45,081 nucleotides of DNA from an uncultured Mucilaginibacter sp. Its GTDB lineage: Bacteria > Bacteroidota > Bacteroidia > Sphingobacteriales > Sphingobacteriaceae. This document shows positions 7,795 to 17,641 of the stretch, piece after piece (within the stretch, counting starts at the first letter, position 1; every line of letters starts with the position of its first letter). The notes beneath the pieces were generated by a model. That model ran no database searches. It saw only the letters and a program-made list of their open reading frames with translations, and had not been told where the DNA came from. The position numbers were made by a program, and so were the translations under genes. The stretch lies in NCBI GenBank assembly GCA_903887275.1, contig CAISPD010000215.1:1-45081 (forward strand). The letters run 5' to 3'.

Positions 7795-8364
7795 TTAAAG
7801 GTGCGTATTACTCCGGAATAGTTTGATCGCTATAGCAAGCAATATCACCCCAAAAGCTTTTCGAAGGATATTCAGACCGGATTTACCCAATAACCTCTCA
7901 AGCCATTTAACATTCTTAAGCACCAGGTATACGATGATCGTATTTAATGTGATGCCAACTACGATATTTTGGGTTTCGTATTGCGATTTTAGAGAAAGCA
8001 GGGTGGTCATCGTTCCGGCACCTGCTATCAAAGGAAATGCAAGTGGCACAATAGAAGCTGTTTCAGCCGTTTCCTCGCGAAAAAACTTGATACCTAATAT
8101 CATCTCCATTGCAATAAAAAAAATCACTAATGACCCTGCAATGGCAAATGAAGCCACATCTATACCAATCAGACTCAGCAGGCCATTTCCTGCGTAAAGG
8201 AAACCTACCATCAACACCAAAACTGCGATAGAAGCCTTTTCGGATTGAATATGTCCGGTTTTTTGGCGCAGTTCGATAATGACTGGGATAGCGCCTATAA
8301 TATCGATGATAGCAAATAGGATCATCGTTACCGATATGATCTCTTTTAAATTGAAAGGATTCAT
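7795..8364 (-). CDS. MarC family integral membrane protein
   Basis: A 189-residue hydrophobic protein with about six membrane segments, matching the MarC/UPF0056 family in length and in its N-terminal pattern (VTMILFAIIDIIGAIPVI), the SIAVLVLMVGF helix and the central AIAGSLVIFFIAMEMILG helix. The family was once tied to multiple antibiotic resistance in E. coli, but that link is not supported for MarC itself; the transported substrate is unknown. The gene lies alone on the minus strand, separated from the upstream permease gene by a strong terminator, so it is probably expressed from its own promoter in 8365-8483. Confidence 0.9.
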   Translation of the reverse strand: MNPFNLKEIISVTMILFAIIDIIGAIPVIIELRQKTGHIQSEKASIAVLVLMVGFLYAGNGLLSLIGIDVASFAIAGSLVIFFIAMEMILGIKFFREETAETASIVPLAFPLIAGAGTMTTLLSLKSQYETQNIVVGITLNTIIVYLVLKNVKWLERLLGKSGLNILRKAFGVILLAIAIKLFRSNTHL

Positions 8365-8483
8365 GAACCTGATTTTTTTGCCTTGCAGCAGAGTTTAGGT
8401 TACAAAGGTATCAAATTAAAATCCGGGGATAAAATCAAAGCAAGAGCCTCCGTTCGTTATGCTGAAGAAAAACAATCACCTAT

Positions 8484-8524
8484 AAAAAAAGCGGCTTCGG
8501 AATAATCAGAAGCCGCTTTTTTTA
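8484..8524 (-). terminator. Intrinsic terminator after the amino-acid permease gene
   Basis: Perfect stem AAAGCGGCTTC/GAAGCCGCTTT with a 10-nt loop, flanked by A- and T-runs on both sides. It lies 16 bp past the permease stop codon and could act on both strands. Confidence 0.9.
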
Positions 8525-8539
8525 ATTATTAGCCAAAAA

Positions 8540-10057
8540 CTAATGCTTTTCGAAATCTGACGCTGTAGGCAGAATATCTGCACCTGAGCCAAGTTTGCTT
8601 CGCTTTTTGCTGTATCCAAAATAAATCACCAACCCAACGATCATCCATAAACCAGCGCTCATCAGCGTTGCCCTTGGCAATCCAATAATCATTAGAGTAC
8701 AAATTATAATACCCAAAATTGGCACTAAAGGCACAAGCGGCGTTTTAAACGGACGAGCCAGATTAGGTTCTTTTTTACGCAGGATGATCACACCAAAGCA
8801 AACAAGTACAAAAGCAAACAGCGTGCCTATTGAAGTAAGGTCTCCCGCAACACTGCCCGGTACAAAGGCCGCAAACGCGCCTACGAACACGAAAAGGATG
8901 ATATTGCTTTTGTAAGGAGTTTTAAATTTAGGGTGAAGATCTGAGAATATTTTTGGCAACAATCCATCGTGAGACATGGTATAAAATACCCTCGACTGGC
9001 CCATCAGCATCACCAGGATCACTGATGAAAAACCTGCAAGAATTGCTATGGTTACCAATGTAGACAGCCAGGTATAGCCTGCCATATAATGACTTATCGC
9101 ATAAGCCACAGAAGCTTCTTTACCCGATTTCATGAAATCTGTATAAGGAGCAACGCCAGTTAATACCCAGGAGAAAAGTATATAAAGTACGGTACAAACC
9201 ACCAATGATCCAAGGATACCGATAGGCATATCGCGACTAGGATTTTTTGCTTCCTGAGCTGCTGTCGAAACTGCGTCAAAACCGATGAACGCAAAGAAAA
9301 CCACACCAGCACCGCTAATGATACCTCCCCAGCCGTGATTGAAGAAAGGCAAATAAGAATAGGTGGTGCCGTCCTGTAATTTAATATCTGGTGCATTGGC
9401 AGGAATCAGGTAAGGTGTATGATTAGCAGGGTTGATAAACTGCCAGCCCACAGCGATGAATACCAATACAATGGCAACTTTGATAAATACGATGATACCG
9501 TTTACCAGAGCAGATTCCTGTGTGCCTTTTATCAAAAGTGCGGATATGATTACCAGTATCAGCAATGCAGGGAGGTTTGCATAACCATGTACACTATGAC
9601 CATTGATCAACACCGATTCCATAGGCGAATGGCTCCATTCGTAAGGTATCTTACCCCCGAGGAGCTTATTGGCATATTCGCTCCAACTTATAGATACGGT
9701 TGCCGCGCCCAGGGCATATTCGAGAATTAGCGCCCAACCAATGATCCAGGCAATAATTTCGCCCATTGTTGCATAGGCATAGGTGTATGCGCTTCCTGCA
9801 ATTGGAATAATAGAGGCAAATTCGGCATAACACAGACCGGCGAAAGCACAACCGATAGCTGCCACAATAAATGAAAGTGTTACAGCCGAACCGGCATGTT
9901 CGCCGGCAGCAGCAGCGGTTCTTACAAATAAACCGGCACCGATGATGGCACCAATACCTAATGCAATAAGGCTACCTGCGCCAAGCGTCCTTTTCAGACT
10001 GCCTTCTTTGTCAGCCGCCGTTAGTTGCGCAATAGATTTTTTTACAAATACACTCAT
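8540..10057 (-). CDS. APC superfamily amino-acid permease, cationic amino-acid transporter type
   Basis: A 505-residue inner-membrane transporter with about 12-13 hydrophobic segments. The first helix carries the APC signature GIGAIIGAGLFV, followed by AGCAFAGLCYAEFAS-like sequence (IGCAFAGLCYAEFAS) and AGSAYTYAYATMGE; the middle contains VFFAFIGFDAVSTAAQEAKN. These are characteristic of the CAT (cationic amino-acid transporter/YfnA-like) branch, which imports amino acids by proton symport or exchange. Specificity cannot be read from sequence. It is a single-gene unit: a 170-bp gap with a terminator separates it from hppA upstream, and a terminator follows its stop. Confidence 0.92.
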   Translation of the reverse strand: MSVFVKKSIAQLTAADKEGSLKRTLGAGSLIALGIGAIIGAGLFVRTAAAAGEHAGSAVTLSFIVAAIGCAFAGLCYAEFASIIPIAGSAYTYAYATMGEIIAWIIGWALILEYALGAATVSISWSEYANKLLGGKIPYEWSHSPMESVLINGHSVHGYANLPALLILVIISALLIKGTQESALVNGIIVFIKVAIVLVFIAVGWQFINPANHTPYLIPANAPDIKLQDGTTYSYLPFFNHGWGGIISGAGVVFFAFIGFDAVSTAAQEAKNPSRDMPIGILGSLVVCTVLYILFSWVLTGVAPYTDFMKSGKEASVAYAISHYMAGYTWLSTLVTIAILAGFSSVILVMLMGQSRVFYTMSHDGLLPKIFSDLHPKFKTPYKSNIILFVFVGAFAAFVPGSVAGDLTSIGTLFAFVLVCFGVIILRKKEPNLARPFKTPLVPLVPILGIIICTLMIIGLPRATLMSAGLWMIVGLVIYFGYSKKRSKLGSGADILPTASDFEKH

Positions 10058-10180
10058 TATAAGATCAGTTATAGTTAATTGAGATAATACAGTTTTCCCA
10101 AACGTAGTTAATTTTATTCAAATCTTAAAGCATCACAATATATCTATAGAAATATCCAAAAATACTATGCCTTAAAACAA

Positions 10181-10207
10181 AAAAAGGGTCTCAAATGAGA
10201 CCCTTTC
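10181..10207 (-). terminator. Intrinsic terminator after hppA
   Basis: Stem AAAGGGTCTCA/TGAGACCCTTT with a 2-nt centre that opens as a small loop. On the minus strand it is followed by a T-rich run (TTTTTTTGTTTT read past the stem). It starts about 20 bp after the hppA stop codon. Confidence 0.88.
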
Positions 10208-10227
10208 CTAATATCTGGAAAGAAATA

Positions 10228-12486
10228 TTAACCTTTTTTGTCAACTTTCATTACCTGCACAGTTTTCGATTGCATCACGATCTCTTTTTTAACAGGTTCG
10301 TGGAACATAGCGGCAGTTGCTTTACCTGCATTTGCATTCAGGTGCGGTGCAATAACCAGAGAAACGATTGACATCAACTTGATCAGGATGTTCATCGATG
10401 GGCCTGATGTATCTTTGAATGGATCACCAACGGTATCACCAGTTACTGAAGCCTTGTGCGGTTCTGATTTTTTGTAATACATCTCGCCGTTGATCTCACA
10501 ACCTTTTTCGAATGATTTTTTTGCGTTATCCCATGCACCACCGGCATTGCTCTGGAATATACCCATCAGCACACCCGAAACGGTAACACCAGCAAGCAAA
10601 CCACCTAATACCTCAGGGCCGAAGATGAAGCCTACAATGATCGGTGTGATCAACGCGATCAACCCCGGAGCAACCATCTCGCGGATAGAAGCTTTTGTAG
10701 AGATTGCCACGCATTTTTCATACTCAGGTTTAGCCTTATACTCCATAATACCTGGAATTTCGCGGAACTGACGTCTAACTTCTTCTACCATCGACATCGC
10801 TGCACGACCCACTGCCGATATAGCCAATGCTGAGAAAATGAAGGGGATCATACCACCCACAAATAAACCAGCTAAAACTGGTGCTTTGTAAATATCAATA
10901 TGTTCGATACCCGCAACACCCACAAAGGCTGCAAATAAAGCCAGTGAAGTTAAAGCTGCCGAAGCAATAGCAAATCCTTTACCGGTTGCCGCAGTAGTAT
11001 TACCCACTGCATCAAGATTATCGGTACGATGACGTACCTCTTCTGGTAAACGGCTCATCTCGGCAATACCACCTGCATTATCTGCAATTGGACCAAATGC
11101 ATCAATAGATAATTGCATAGCGGTAGTGGCCATCATACCTGCTGCAGCAATAGATACGCCATACAAGCCGGCACACGCATAAGAACCGTATATACCGGCA
11201 GCCAGCACCAGGATAGGAGCAACAGTTGATTCCATACCCACGGCTAATCCACCAATGATATTGGTTGCGTGACCAGTAGAAGACTGCCTGATGATACCCA
11301 AAACCGGGCGTTTACCCATAGCAGTGTAATACTCGGTAATCATTGACATCAAAGTACCAACTACCAAACCAACCAGAATAGCACCGTAAACACCGGTACG
11401 CGTAAAATGCGATGCACCATCTTTCATGATACCTGCAGCACTTTCGTCGCGAACCATGTGCAGATCATCTGCCGGAAGCATCCATTGTACTAAAAAGTAA
11501 GTAGCAATAGCTGTCAGGATGATCGATAACCAGTTACCTATATTAAGCGCTTTTTGAACGCTGTCGGTCTCATTTTTAATTTTTACGAAGTATGAACCTA
11601 CGATAGAGAATAATAAGCCCAAACCAGCGATCACCATCGGTAATAAAACCGGAGCTATTCCACCAAAGTTATCATGGGAGACTATCTCACGGCCCAAAAC
11701 CATGGTAGCCAGCATGGTTGCCACGTACGAGCCAAACAAGTCGGCACCCATACCTGCAACGTCACCAACGTTATCACCTACATTATCGGCAATAGTTGCC
11801 GGGTTACGCACATCATCTTCAGGGATACCTGCTTCAACTTTACCTACAAGGTCGGCACCTACGTCGGCAGCTTTGGTATAGATACCACCACCGACGCGGG
11901 CAAACAAGGCGATTGACTCAGCGCCCAGTGAAAAGCCAGCTAAAACTTCCAGAGCTTTCTTCATGGCATCGCCGTTGATATTGGCACCGGTAACGTTTTT
12001 AACGTACATGGTATAAAATATAATGAACAGCGAGCCTAAGCCGATAACTGCCAAACCAGCTACACCAAGGCCCATTACGGTACCGCCGGTAAATGACACA
12101 TTTAAAGCTTTTGCCAAACTGGTACGCGCCGCTTGTGTGGTACGTACGTTGGCTTTAGTTGCGATGCGCATTCCGATGAAGCCCGCAAAGGCAGATAAAA
12201 ATGCCCCGGTAATAAACGAGATCGCGATGATCCAGCTGGAATCAGCCACGGTAGTGCCCGACCATGCCAAAAGCAAAGAAGCTACAACTACGAAATAGCT
12301 CAAAATTTTCCATTCTGCCCTAAGAAATGCCATAGCGCCATCTGCAATATAGCCCGAAAGCTCGGTCATTGCAGCATCACCGGTTTCCTGTTTGTTCACC
12401 CAGGCCGACTTACCGATCATAAATATAATGCCGATAAGACCCATCACGGGGATAAAGTAAATTAAATTATTGTACAAAAAATCCAT
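10228..12486 (-). CDS. hppA: Membrane-bound ion-translocating pyrophosphatase
   Basis: Hydrolyses pyrophosphate and uses the energy to pump H+ and/or Na+ out of the cytoplasm. At 752 residues with about 16 membrane helices it is full length. The pyrophosphate-binding motif DVGADLVGK is at 208-216, followed by IPEDD and [20 protein letters not shown]. The segment [18 protein letters not shown] has alanine where K+-independent enzymes have lysine, so this should be the K+-dependent subfamily. E190, in [17 protein letters not shown], is the semi-conserved glutamate whose placement helps decide Na+ versus H+ transport; I cannot settle the ion from sequence alone. The gene is monocistronic and divergent from the APC transporter at 12636. 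Confidence 0.97.
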   Translation of the reverse strand: MDFLYNNLIYFIPVMGLIGIIFMIGKSAWVNKQETGDAAMTELSGYIADGAMAFLRAEWKILSYFVVVASLLLAWSGTTVADSSWIIAISFITGAFLSAFAGFIGMRIATKANVRTTQAARTSLAKALNVSFTGGTVMGLGVAGLAVIGLGSLFIIFYTMYVKNVTGANINGDAMKKALEVLAGFSLGAESIALFARVGGGIYTKAADVGADLVGKVEAGIPEDDVRNPATIADNVGDNVGDVAGMGADLFGSYVATMLATMVLGREIVSHDNFGGIAPVLLPMVIAGLGLLFSIVGSYFVKIKNETDSVQKALNIGNWLSIILTAIATYFLVQWMLPADDLHMVRDESAAGIMKDGASHFTRTGVYGAILVGLVVGTLMSMITEYYTAMGKRPVLGIIRQSSTGHATNIIGGLAVGMESTVAPILVLAAGIYGSYACAGLYGVSIAAAGMMATTAMQLSIDAFGPIADNAGGIAEMSRLPEEVRHRTDNLDAVGNTTAATGKGFAIASAALTSLALFAAFVGVAGIEHIDIYKAPVLAGLFVGGMIPFIFSALAISAVGRAAMSMVEEVRRQFREIPGIMEYKAKPEYEKCVAISTKASIREMVAPGLIALITPIIVGFIFGPEVLGGLLAGVTVSGVLMGIFQSNAGGAWDNAKKSFEKGCEINGEMYYKKSEPHKASVTGDTVGDPFKDTSGPSMNILIKLMSIVSLVIAPHLNANAGKATAAMFHEPVKKEIVMQSKTVQVMKVDKKG

Positions 12487-12635
12487 ATTAAATATGTGGT
12501 TTATAAGTGATTGTGTTCAAGTGCAATCAGGTTCGATATACTCAGGTTGCGAAAATAAGAAATTTAATTTCTTTGTGACACATAGCGCAATTATAATTTT
12601 TTAAATAGCTTAGGCCTTTAAACCGCTTACTGTGT

Positions 12636-14072
12636 ATGATGGAAGATAAAAAACAGCCCCAAATGAAGCACGAACTCGGCCTGCTCGACGGCACCATGCT
12701 GGTGGCAGGCTCGATGATCGGTTCGGGGATATTTATCGTTAGCGCAGATATCACGCGCAATGTGGGTTCGGCAGGATGGCTGATAGTCGTTTGGCTGATC
12801 ACCGGCTTTATGACATTGACAGCTGCATTGAGCTATGGCGAGCTCAGTGGCATGTTCCCCAAAGCTGGCGGGCAATACATTTACCTTAAGGAAGCCTATA
12901 ACAAACTGATAGGCTTTTTATACGGCTGGAGCTTTTTCGCTGTGATACAAACTGGTACGATAGCGGCGGTGGGGGTTGCGTTTTCAAAATTTACAGCCTA
13001 CCTGATCCCTGCAGTAAGTGAAGACAATATTCTTTTCCAGGCTGGTTTTGTTAAAATTAGTGCAGCCCAGCTGGTTTCAATCGGCGTAATACTGATCTTA
13101 ACTTATATCAATACAAGGGGTGTCAAAAGTGGCAAACTGATCCAAACCACCTTTACATTGACCAAACTTTTAAGCCTGTTCGGATTGATCATCTTTGGTT
13201 TTTTTGCTTTGAACAGCGGCACCTGGCACCTTAACTGGAGCAATGCCTGGTCGCTGCACCAGTTGAAACCTGATGGCAGTTTCGTAGAATATACTACAGC
13301 TGCTGCCTTTGGCGCAATAGCAGCTTCGATGGTCGGTTCGATATTCAGTAGCGACTCCTGGAACAGCGTCACCTTTATTGCAGGCGAAATGCGTAACCCG
13401 AAACGCGATGTTGCCCTAAGCCTTTTTTTAGGGACGATGATCGTTACCCTGATCTATGTTGCGGCCAATGTGATGTATACCTCGGTATTGCCTTTACACG
13501 AGATCGCCACGGCTGAAAAAGATCGCGTAGCAGTTGCAGCATCGCATGTCATATTCGGGCATGCAGGTACTTATGTGATTGCTATCATGATCATGATCTC
13601 TACTTTCGGCTGTAATAACGGACTTATTTTCGCAGGTGCCCGGGTATATTATACCATGGCAAAAGATGGTTTATTCTTCAAGAAAACAGGCACCCTGAAC
13701 AAGTTTGCCGTACCCGAATTCGGTTTATGGATTCAAGCTCTGGTGGCATCAATTCTATGCCTGAGCGGTAAATATGGTGATCTGCTGGATATGATCTCCT
13801 TCGTCGTAGTGGTTTTCTATGTTTTGACCATCATCGGTATTTACAAATTACGTATCACCCGGCCCGAAATTGAAAGACCCTATAAGGCATTTGGCTACCC
13901 AGTACTCCCTGCTATTTATATTATTATGGTGATAACTTTTTGCATTCTGTTGCTGGTGTACAAGCAAACCTATACTTTGTGGGGTCTGGGGATAGTATTA
14001 GCAGGCATACCACTTTATTTTATTGCAAAACGAAACCTGGGCAATGAAGGCGAGAACGCTGCTGATAATTAG
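12636..14072 (+). CDS. APC superfamily amino-acid transporter
   Basis: A 478-residue inner-membrane permease of about 12 helices. The start of helix 1 reads LLDGTMLVAGSMIGSGIFIV, the APC substrate-binding unwound segment; further helices include GWLIVVWLITGFMTL and SISTFGCNNGLIFAGARVYY-like sequence (STFGCNNGLIFAGARVYYTM). The pattern is closer to the LAT/exchanger-like branch than to the CAT-type permease at 8540-10057, so the two are distant relatives rather than a recent duplication. Two ATGs lie in tandem at 12636 and 12639; either may be used. The stop codon lies 29 nt inside the next reading frame, so it probably shares a transcript with the carboxypeptidase gene. Confidence 0.9.
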   Translation: MMEDKKQPQMKHELGLLDGTMLVAGSMIGSGIFIVSADITRNVGSAGWLIVVWLITGFMTLTAALSYGELSGMFPKAGGQYIYLKEAYNKLIGFLYGWSFFAVIQTGTIAAVGVAFSKFTAYLIPAVSEDNILFQAGFVKISAAQLVSIGVILILTYINTRGVKSGKLIQTTFTLTKLLSLFGLIIFGFFALNSGTWHLNWSNAWSLHQLKPDGSFVEYTTAAAFGAIAASMVGSIFSSDSWNSVTFIAGEMRNPKRDVALSLFLGTMIVTLIYVAANVMYTSVLPLHEIATAEKDRVAVAASHVIFGHAGTYVIAIMIMISTFGCNNGLIFAGARVYYTMAKDGLFFKKTGTLNKFAVPEFGLWIQALVASILCLSGKYGDLLDMISFVVVVFYVLTIIGIYKLRITRPEIERPYKAFGYPVLPAIYIIMVITFCILLLVYKQTYTLWGLGIVLAGIPLYFIAKRNLGNEGENAADN

Positions 14073-15456
14073 TCTGCTTTTATTGGGAGGAACGCTTTCC
14101 GCCCAAACGCTACGTGCCAAACTGCAGGCTGCCTTTAACCGCTTGCAGGCCGACAGCCAATGCAAATACGCTTCTGTTTCGCTTACAGTGTTGGATGCTG
14201 AAACAGGCGAAACCGTATTTACGGCAAACCCCAATATGGGCCTGGCAACTGCCTCTACACTAAAAACTATTACCAGTATTACTGCTTTTAATATTTTAGG
14301 TAAGGATTTCCGCTATCAAACCCAATTCGGTTATACCGGCTTAATAGCCGCAGATGGCACACTCAACGGCGATATCATCATTAAAGGCAGCGGCGACCCA
14401 ACGCTGGGCAGCTGGCGATATGAGGGACATCGAGAAAATGATATTCTAAGCCAATTGGTTACAGCCCTGCAAAAAGCAGGTATCAAAAAGATCAACGGAC
14501 GAATTATTGGCGATGACTCAACATTCGGCACACAATCTATCCCCGACGGCTGGATATGGATGGATATCGGAAATTATTATGGTGCAGGCACTTCGGCTCT
14601 TTGCTGGCGCGAAAATCAGTTTGATATCAAGCTAAAAACCGGACCGGTAAACCACCCTATAATTATCTCCCGTACCGTACCTGCAATACCCTACCTAGAT
14701 TTCAAAAGTGAGCTTATCAATGCTCCTGCCGGCACTGGTGATAATGCCTATGCCTATCTGCCAATTGGTGGCAAGGTGATGTACCTGCGGGGCACTTATG
14801 CTATCGACAAAGAAAAAAAAGCGATCTCGGTTGCCCTGCCCGACCCTGCCTATGATGCAGCATTCCGATTAGCCGACACCCTGCAAAGGCTGGGAATTAT
14901 TGTTGGTGGTTCGGCGGAATCAACTTCTACGCTTAGTGCTAAAAATCAAACCCTTCCAATAATAGCACAAAACTTAGCCACCATACAATCACCTTCCCTC
15001 AGTCAGATCATCTATTGGCTAAACCGCAAAAGCATCAATTTATATGCCGAGCAATTACTCAAAACCATCGCCTGGAAACAGGGCAAAGCGGCTACTACCG
15101 ATAATGGTGTATCAGTTGAACAAAACTTCTGGAAAGCCAAAGGCATCGACCCGCGATCGCTGAATGTAGTGGACGGCAGCGGACTTTCCCCCGGCACACG
15201 GGTAACCACCCTAACCCTTGCTACCATACTGCGGTCAGCCAAAGGGGCCGACTGGTTCAATGATTTTTACGAGAGTTTGCCGGTATACAATAACATGAAA
15301 ATGAAAAGCGGAAGTATTCTCAATGTACTCACCTATGCCGGATACCAAACGCATAACGGTCGCGAACTTTGCTTCTCTATTATGGTGAACAATTACAATG
15401 GATCGGAGATCGGCGTTAAAGAGAAGATATTTAAGGTATTGGATGAGTTGAAGTAA
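14044..15456 (+). CDS. dacB: D-alanyl-D-alanine carboxypeptidase/endopeptidase (PBP4 type)
   Basis: Trims or cuts peptidoglycan peptides in the periplasm. The protein has 470 residues with a signal peptide (MKARTLLIISLLLLGGTLSA). All three penicillin-binding motifs of the S13 family are visible: S71-T-L-K74 in ATASTLKTITS, S330-I-N in NRKSINLYAEQLL, and K421-S-G in MKMKSGSILN, where KTG is replaced by KSG. The long insertion between the first two motifs is normal for PBP4. I chose the ATG at 14044, which begins the signal peptide, over an in-frame TTG at 14023. The gene overlaps the permease by 29 nt; a functional link with amino-acid uptake is possible but not shown. Confidence 0.93.
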   Translation: MKARTLLIISLLLLGGTLSAQTLRAKLQAAFNRLQADSQCKYASVSLTVLDAETGETVFTANPNMGLATASTLKTITSITAFNILGKDFRYQTQFGYTGLIAADGTLNGDIIIKGSGDPTLGSWRYEGHRENDILSQLVTALQKAGIKKINGRIIGDDSTFGTQSIPDGWIWMDIGNYYGAGTSALCWRENQFDIKLKTGPVNHPIIISRTVPAIPYLDFKSELINAPAGTGDNAYAYLPIGGKVMYLRGTYAIDKEKKAISVALPDPAYDAAFRLADTLQRLGIIVGGSAESTSTLSAKNQTLPIIAQNLATIQSPSLSQIIYWLNRKSINLYAEQLLKTIAWKQGKAATTDNGVSVEQNFWKAKGIDPRSLNVVDGSGLSPGTRVTTLTLATILRSAKGADWFNDFYESLPVYNNMKMKSGSILNVLTYAGYQTHNGRELCFSIMVNNYNGSEIGVKEKIFKVLDELK

Positions 15457-15518
15457 AATTCAACACGAAAGTGCCCAACAATATGTGCTTTTCAAAATCC
15501 AAAAACCCTTCTCGTTTC

Positions 15519-15548
15519 ACCCTTCACCCTTCACCTTTAACCTTTTAC
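15519..15548. repeat. Short degenerate TTCACCC repeat
   Basis: CCCTTCACCCTTCACC followed by TTTAACCTTTTACC, a simple heptamer-like tract between the convergent dacB and ubiD-family genes. No hairpin terminator is evident in this 93-bp gap. Confidence 0.6.
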
Positions 15549-15549
15549 C

Positions 15550-17388
15550 TCAAATGATACCGTATAAAGCTCCGCCCTTCTCCCCTAGCTTATCCACCAA
15601 CTTTTCAACGGCCTGATCTTTTTCCAGTACAGGTGCATGATGCGGTTTGATACGCGCGTCTATGATTAGCGGACCATTGCAGCCCCAGTGTTTATTTTCG
15701 GTAAAACTGTTGATGCCGTAAATATCATGAGAAGGATTACTGCGGGTAAAGGTAACCCAGACAAAATTATTAAGACTTGCTGCTGTAAATTCTGCATCAT
15801 TGCAAAGCACGATCAGCGGTAAACCGCCCAGTTCCATTTCGCCGAGGTGCTCCTGCAATATCTCGAAGATAACCGGCATATCGCTGGTTTTGATATTTTT
15901 GGGAATCTCAACGGCCAAAATACCTGGCATCACCATCTTATATTTATCCAGTGGGCGCGGTAAACTTAACCCGGCAGGCACTTCGCTCCAAAGTTCCCGG
16001 CGTATCGCACCGGCCGCAGCAACGACCAGTTTGCTGCCCGAATTTAGCCCGCTCCCGCTATAATCGAGGGTATCGATGGTAGTATTGGTGTAGAAATGCA
16101 GGTCGGTAGCCAGGTCGATCCTTTGCAGCATATGTTTCAGGAAACCACCGATATCGTTAACATTCAAAGCCGGATCATCGCCATTGGCTGCGATAAACAG
16201 GTATTTGGCAAGGCTCAGCTGATTGGTGCCCAAAATATGGTTGGCGATAGTCAGTATTTCTTGTGGACGGCGATTATCAAGATAAGGCGTATAACGTTCG
16301 CTGCCGATAGCGAAAAGTAACGGATGCACACCAGCAGCGTCTACTGCATTTACTGCTTTTAGTCCGGGTATCTCATTTTCAATTGCTGCGCCAGTGATTT
16401 CGTGAATCAGCGCACCAAAACTGGTATCCTCCTGCGGTGGCCGCCCCACAACCGTAAATGACCATACAGCATCCTTGCGGTGATAAACGTTATGCACCTT
16501 CATCAAAGGAAACTCATGCTTCAGGCTGTAATAACCCAGATGGTCGCCAAAAGGGCCCTCGGGTTTATTTTCATGTGGCATTACTGTTCCGGTGATCACA
16601 AAATCGGCATCGGCCGAAATGCAAAATCCTTCATCATCATAAAAATAACGGAAACGCCGTTTGCCCAAAGCACCTGCAAAAGTCATTTCCGACAAACCTT
16701 CAGGTAAAGGCATTACTGCAGCTACCGGATGCGAAGGTGGTCCGCCTACAAAAATACTTACTTTCAGCGGCTGCCCTTTAGCATTGGCTTTGGTTTGATG
16801 GATGCCGATACCCCGGTGTAATTGATAATGCAGGCCTATCTCCCTGTCCTGCAGATATTCATTACCTCCAAGCTGGATACGGTACATACCCAGGTTGGCA
16901 TTCATGATACCCGGTTTATCAATATCTTCGGTGTATACCTGGGGCATGGTAACAAAGGGGCCGCCGTCCCTTGACCAGTTAACGATCTGCGGTATATCGC
17001 TGATCTTAGCTTTACCATAACTTATCGCTGCTCCCCCTCCCACTTTTTTGGGCAATGCCGAAAAAGCAGTTAAGCCGACATGCGCATATTGAAAGGGGTG
17101 CTTTATGGCTTTCACAGGATCATTTTTAAGGTCGATCAGTGTTTTGATCTGCTCCAGGGTATCCCGGAATATAAATTTAGAGCGTTCAAGCGTACCGAAT
17201 AAATTGGATACCGCCGGGAATTTACTCCCCCTAATATTTTCAAATAATATTGCCGGCCCGCCATGTTCAAAAACGCGCAGGTGGATTGCCGCCATTTGCA
17301 GATAGGGGTCTACTTCCTCTTTTATCCGGACTAAATGACCATTTTTCTCAAGGTCGGCAATACAGGCATTTAAGCTTGGGTAACCCAT
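15550..17388 (-). CDS. UbiD family decarboxylase
   Basis: A 612-residue enzyme of the UbiD family, which uses prenylated FMN to decarboxylate aromatic or unsaturated acids, classically in ubiquinone and by analogy menaquinone-type pathways. The N-terminus (SLNACIADLEKNGHLVRIKEEVDP), the mid-region FVGGPPSHPVAAVMPLPEG, and the cofactor-site stretch HENKPEGPFGDHLGYYS with its acidic and histidine residues are family hallmarks. The length exceeds E. coli UbiD (497), as is common for menaquinone-using bacteria. The ATG at 17388 fits better than the in-frame TTG at 17397. No UbiX flavin prenyltransferase gene is nearby, so the cofactor must be supplied by a gene elsewhere. Substrate is unproven. 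Confidence 0.9.
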   Translation of the reverse strand: MGYPSLNACIADLEKNGHLVRIKEEVDPYLQMAAIHLRVFEHGGPAILFENIRGSKFPAVSNLFGTLERSKFIFRDTLEQIKTLIDLKNDPVKAIKHPFQYAHVGLTAFSALPKKVGGGAAISYGKAKISDIPQIVNWSRDGGPFVTMPQVYTEDIDKPGIMNANLGMYRIQLGGNEYLQDREIGLHYQLHRGIGIHQTKANAKGQPLKVSIFVGGPPSHPVAAVMPLPEGLSEMTFAGALGKRRFRYFYDDEGFCISADADFVITGTVMPHENKPEGPFGDHLGYYSLKHEFPLMKVHNVYHRKDAVWSFTVVGRPPQEDTSFGALIHEITGAAIENEIPGLKAVNAVDAAGVHPLLFAIGSERYTPYLDNRRPQEILTIANHILGTNQLSLAKYLFIAANGDDPALNVNDIGGFLKHMLQRIDLATDLHFYTNTTIDTLDYSGSGLNSGSKLVVAAAGAIRRELWSEVPAGLSLPRPLDKYKMVMPGILAVEIPKNIKTSDMPVIFEILQEHLGEMELGGLPLIVLCNDAEFTAASLNNFVWVTFTRSNPSHDIYGINSFTENKHWGCNGPLIIDARIKPHHAPVLEKDQAVEKLVDKLGEKGGALYGII

Positions 17389-17641
17389 AAACAGCAATAG
17401 AATTTATCGGCAAAAATAGCTAAAAGTTAAAGCACAAATAGGTCTTATTGTCATACCAGCTTAATCTCTTCACCGCTAAAAATAAGCTGACGTACAAAAG
17501 CAAGGTTAAATTCATGCCCCTGCTCATTATAGATCGTTAAATACGGCATCAGCAGCCATGTGATAAATGTCAGATAGATGTTTGGATTCAGACCCCAATC
17601 AACAAAGTTTATAGTTAACTTAGCGCCCAATAACAAAGCCT

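Noticed and set aside
17451-17636. Small minus-strand frame between ubiD-family and TSUP genes
   Set aside because: Would need a TTG start, has no clear ribosome-binding site and lies on the expected promoter of the TSUP gene; left as unproven.
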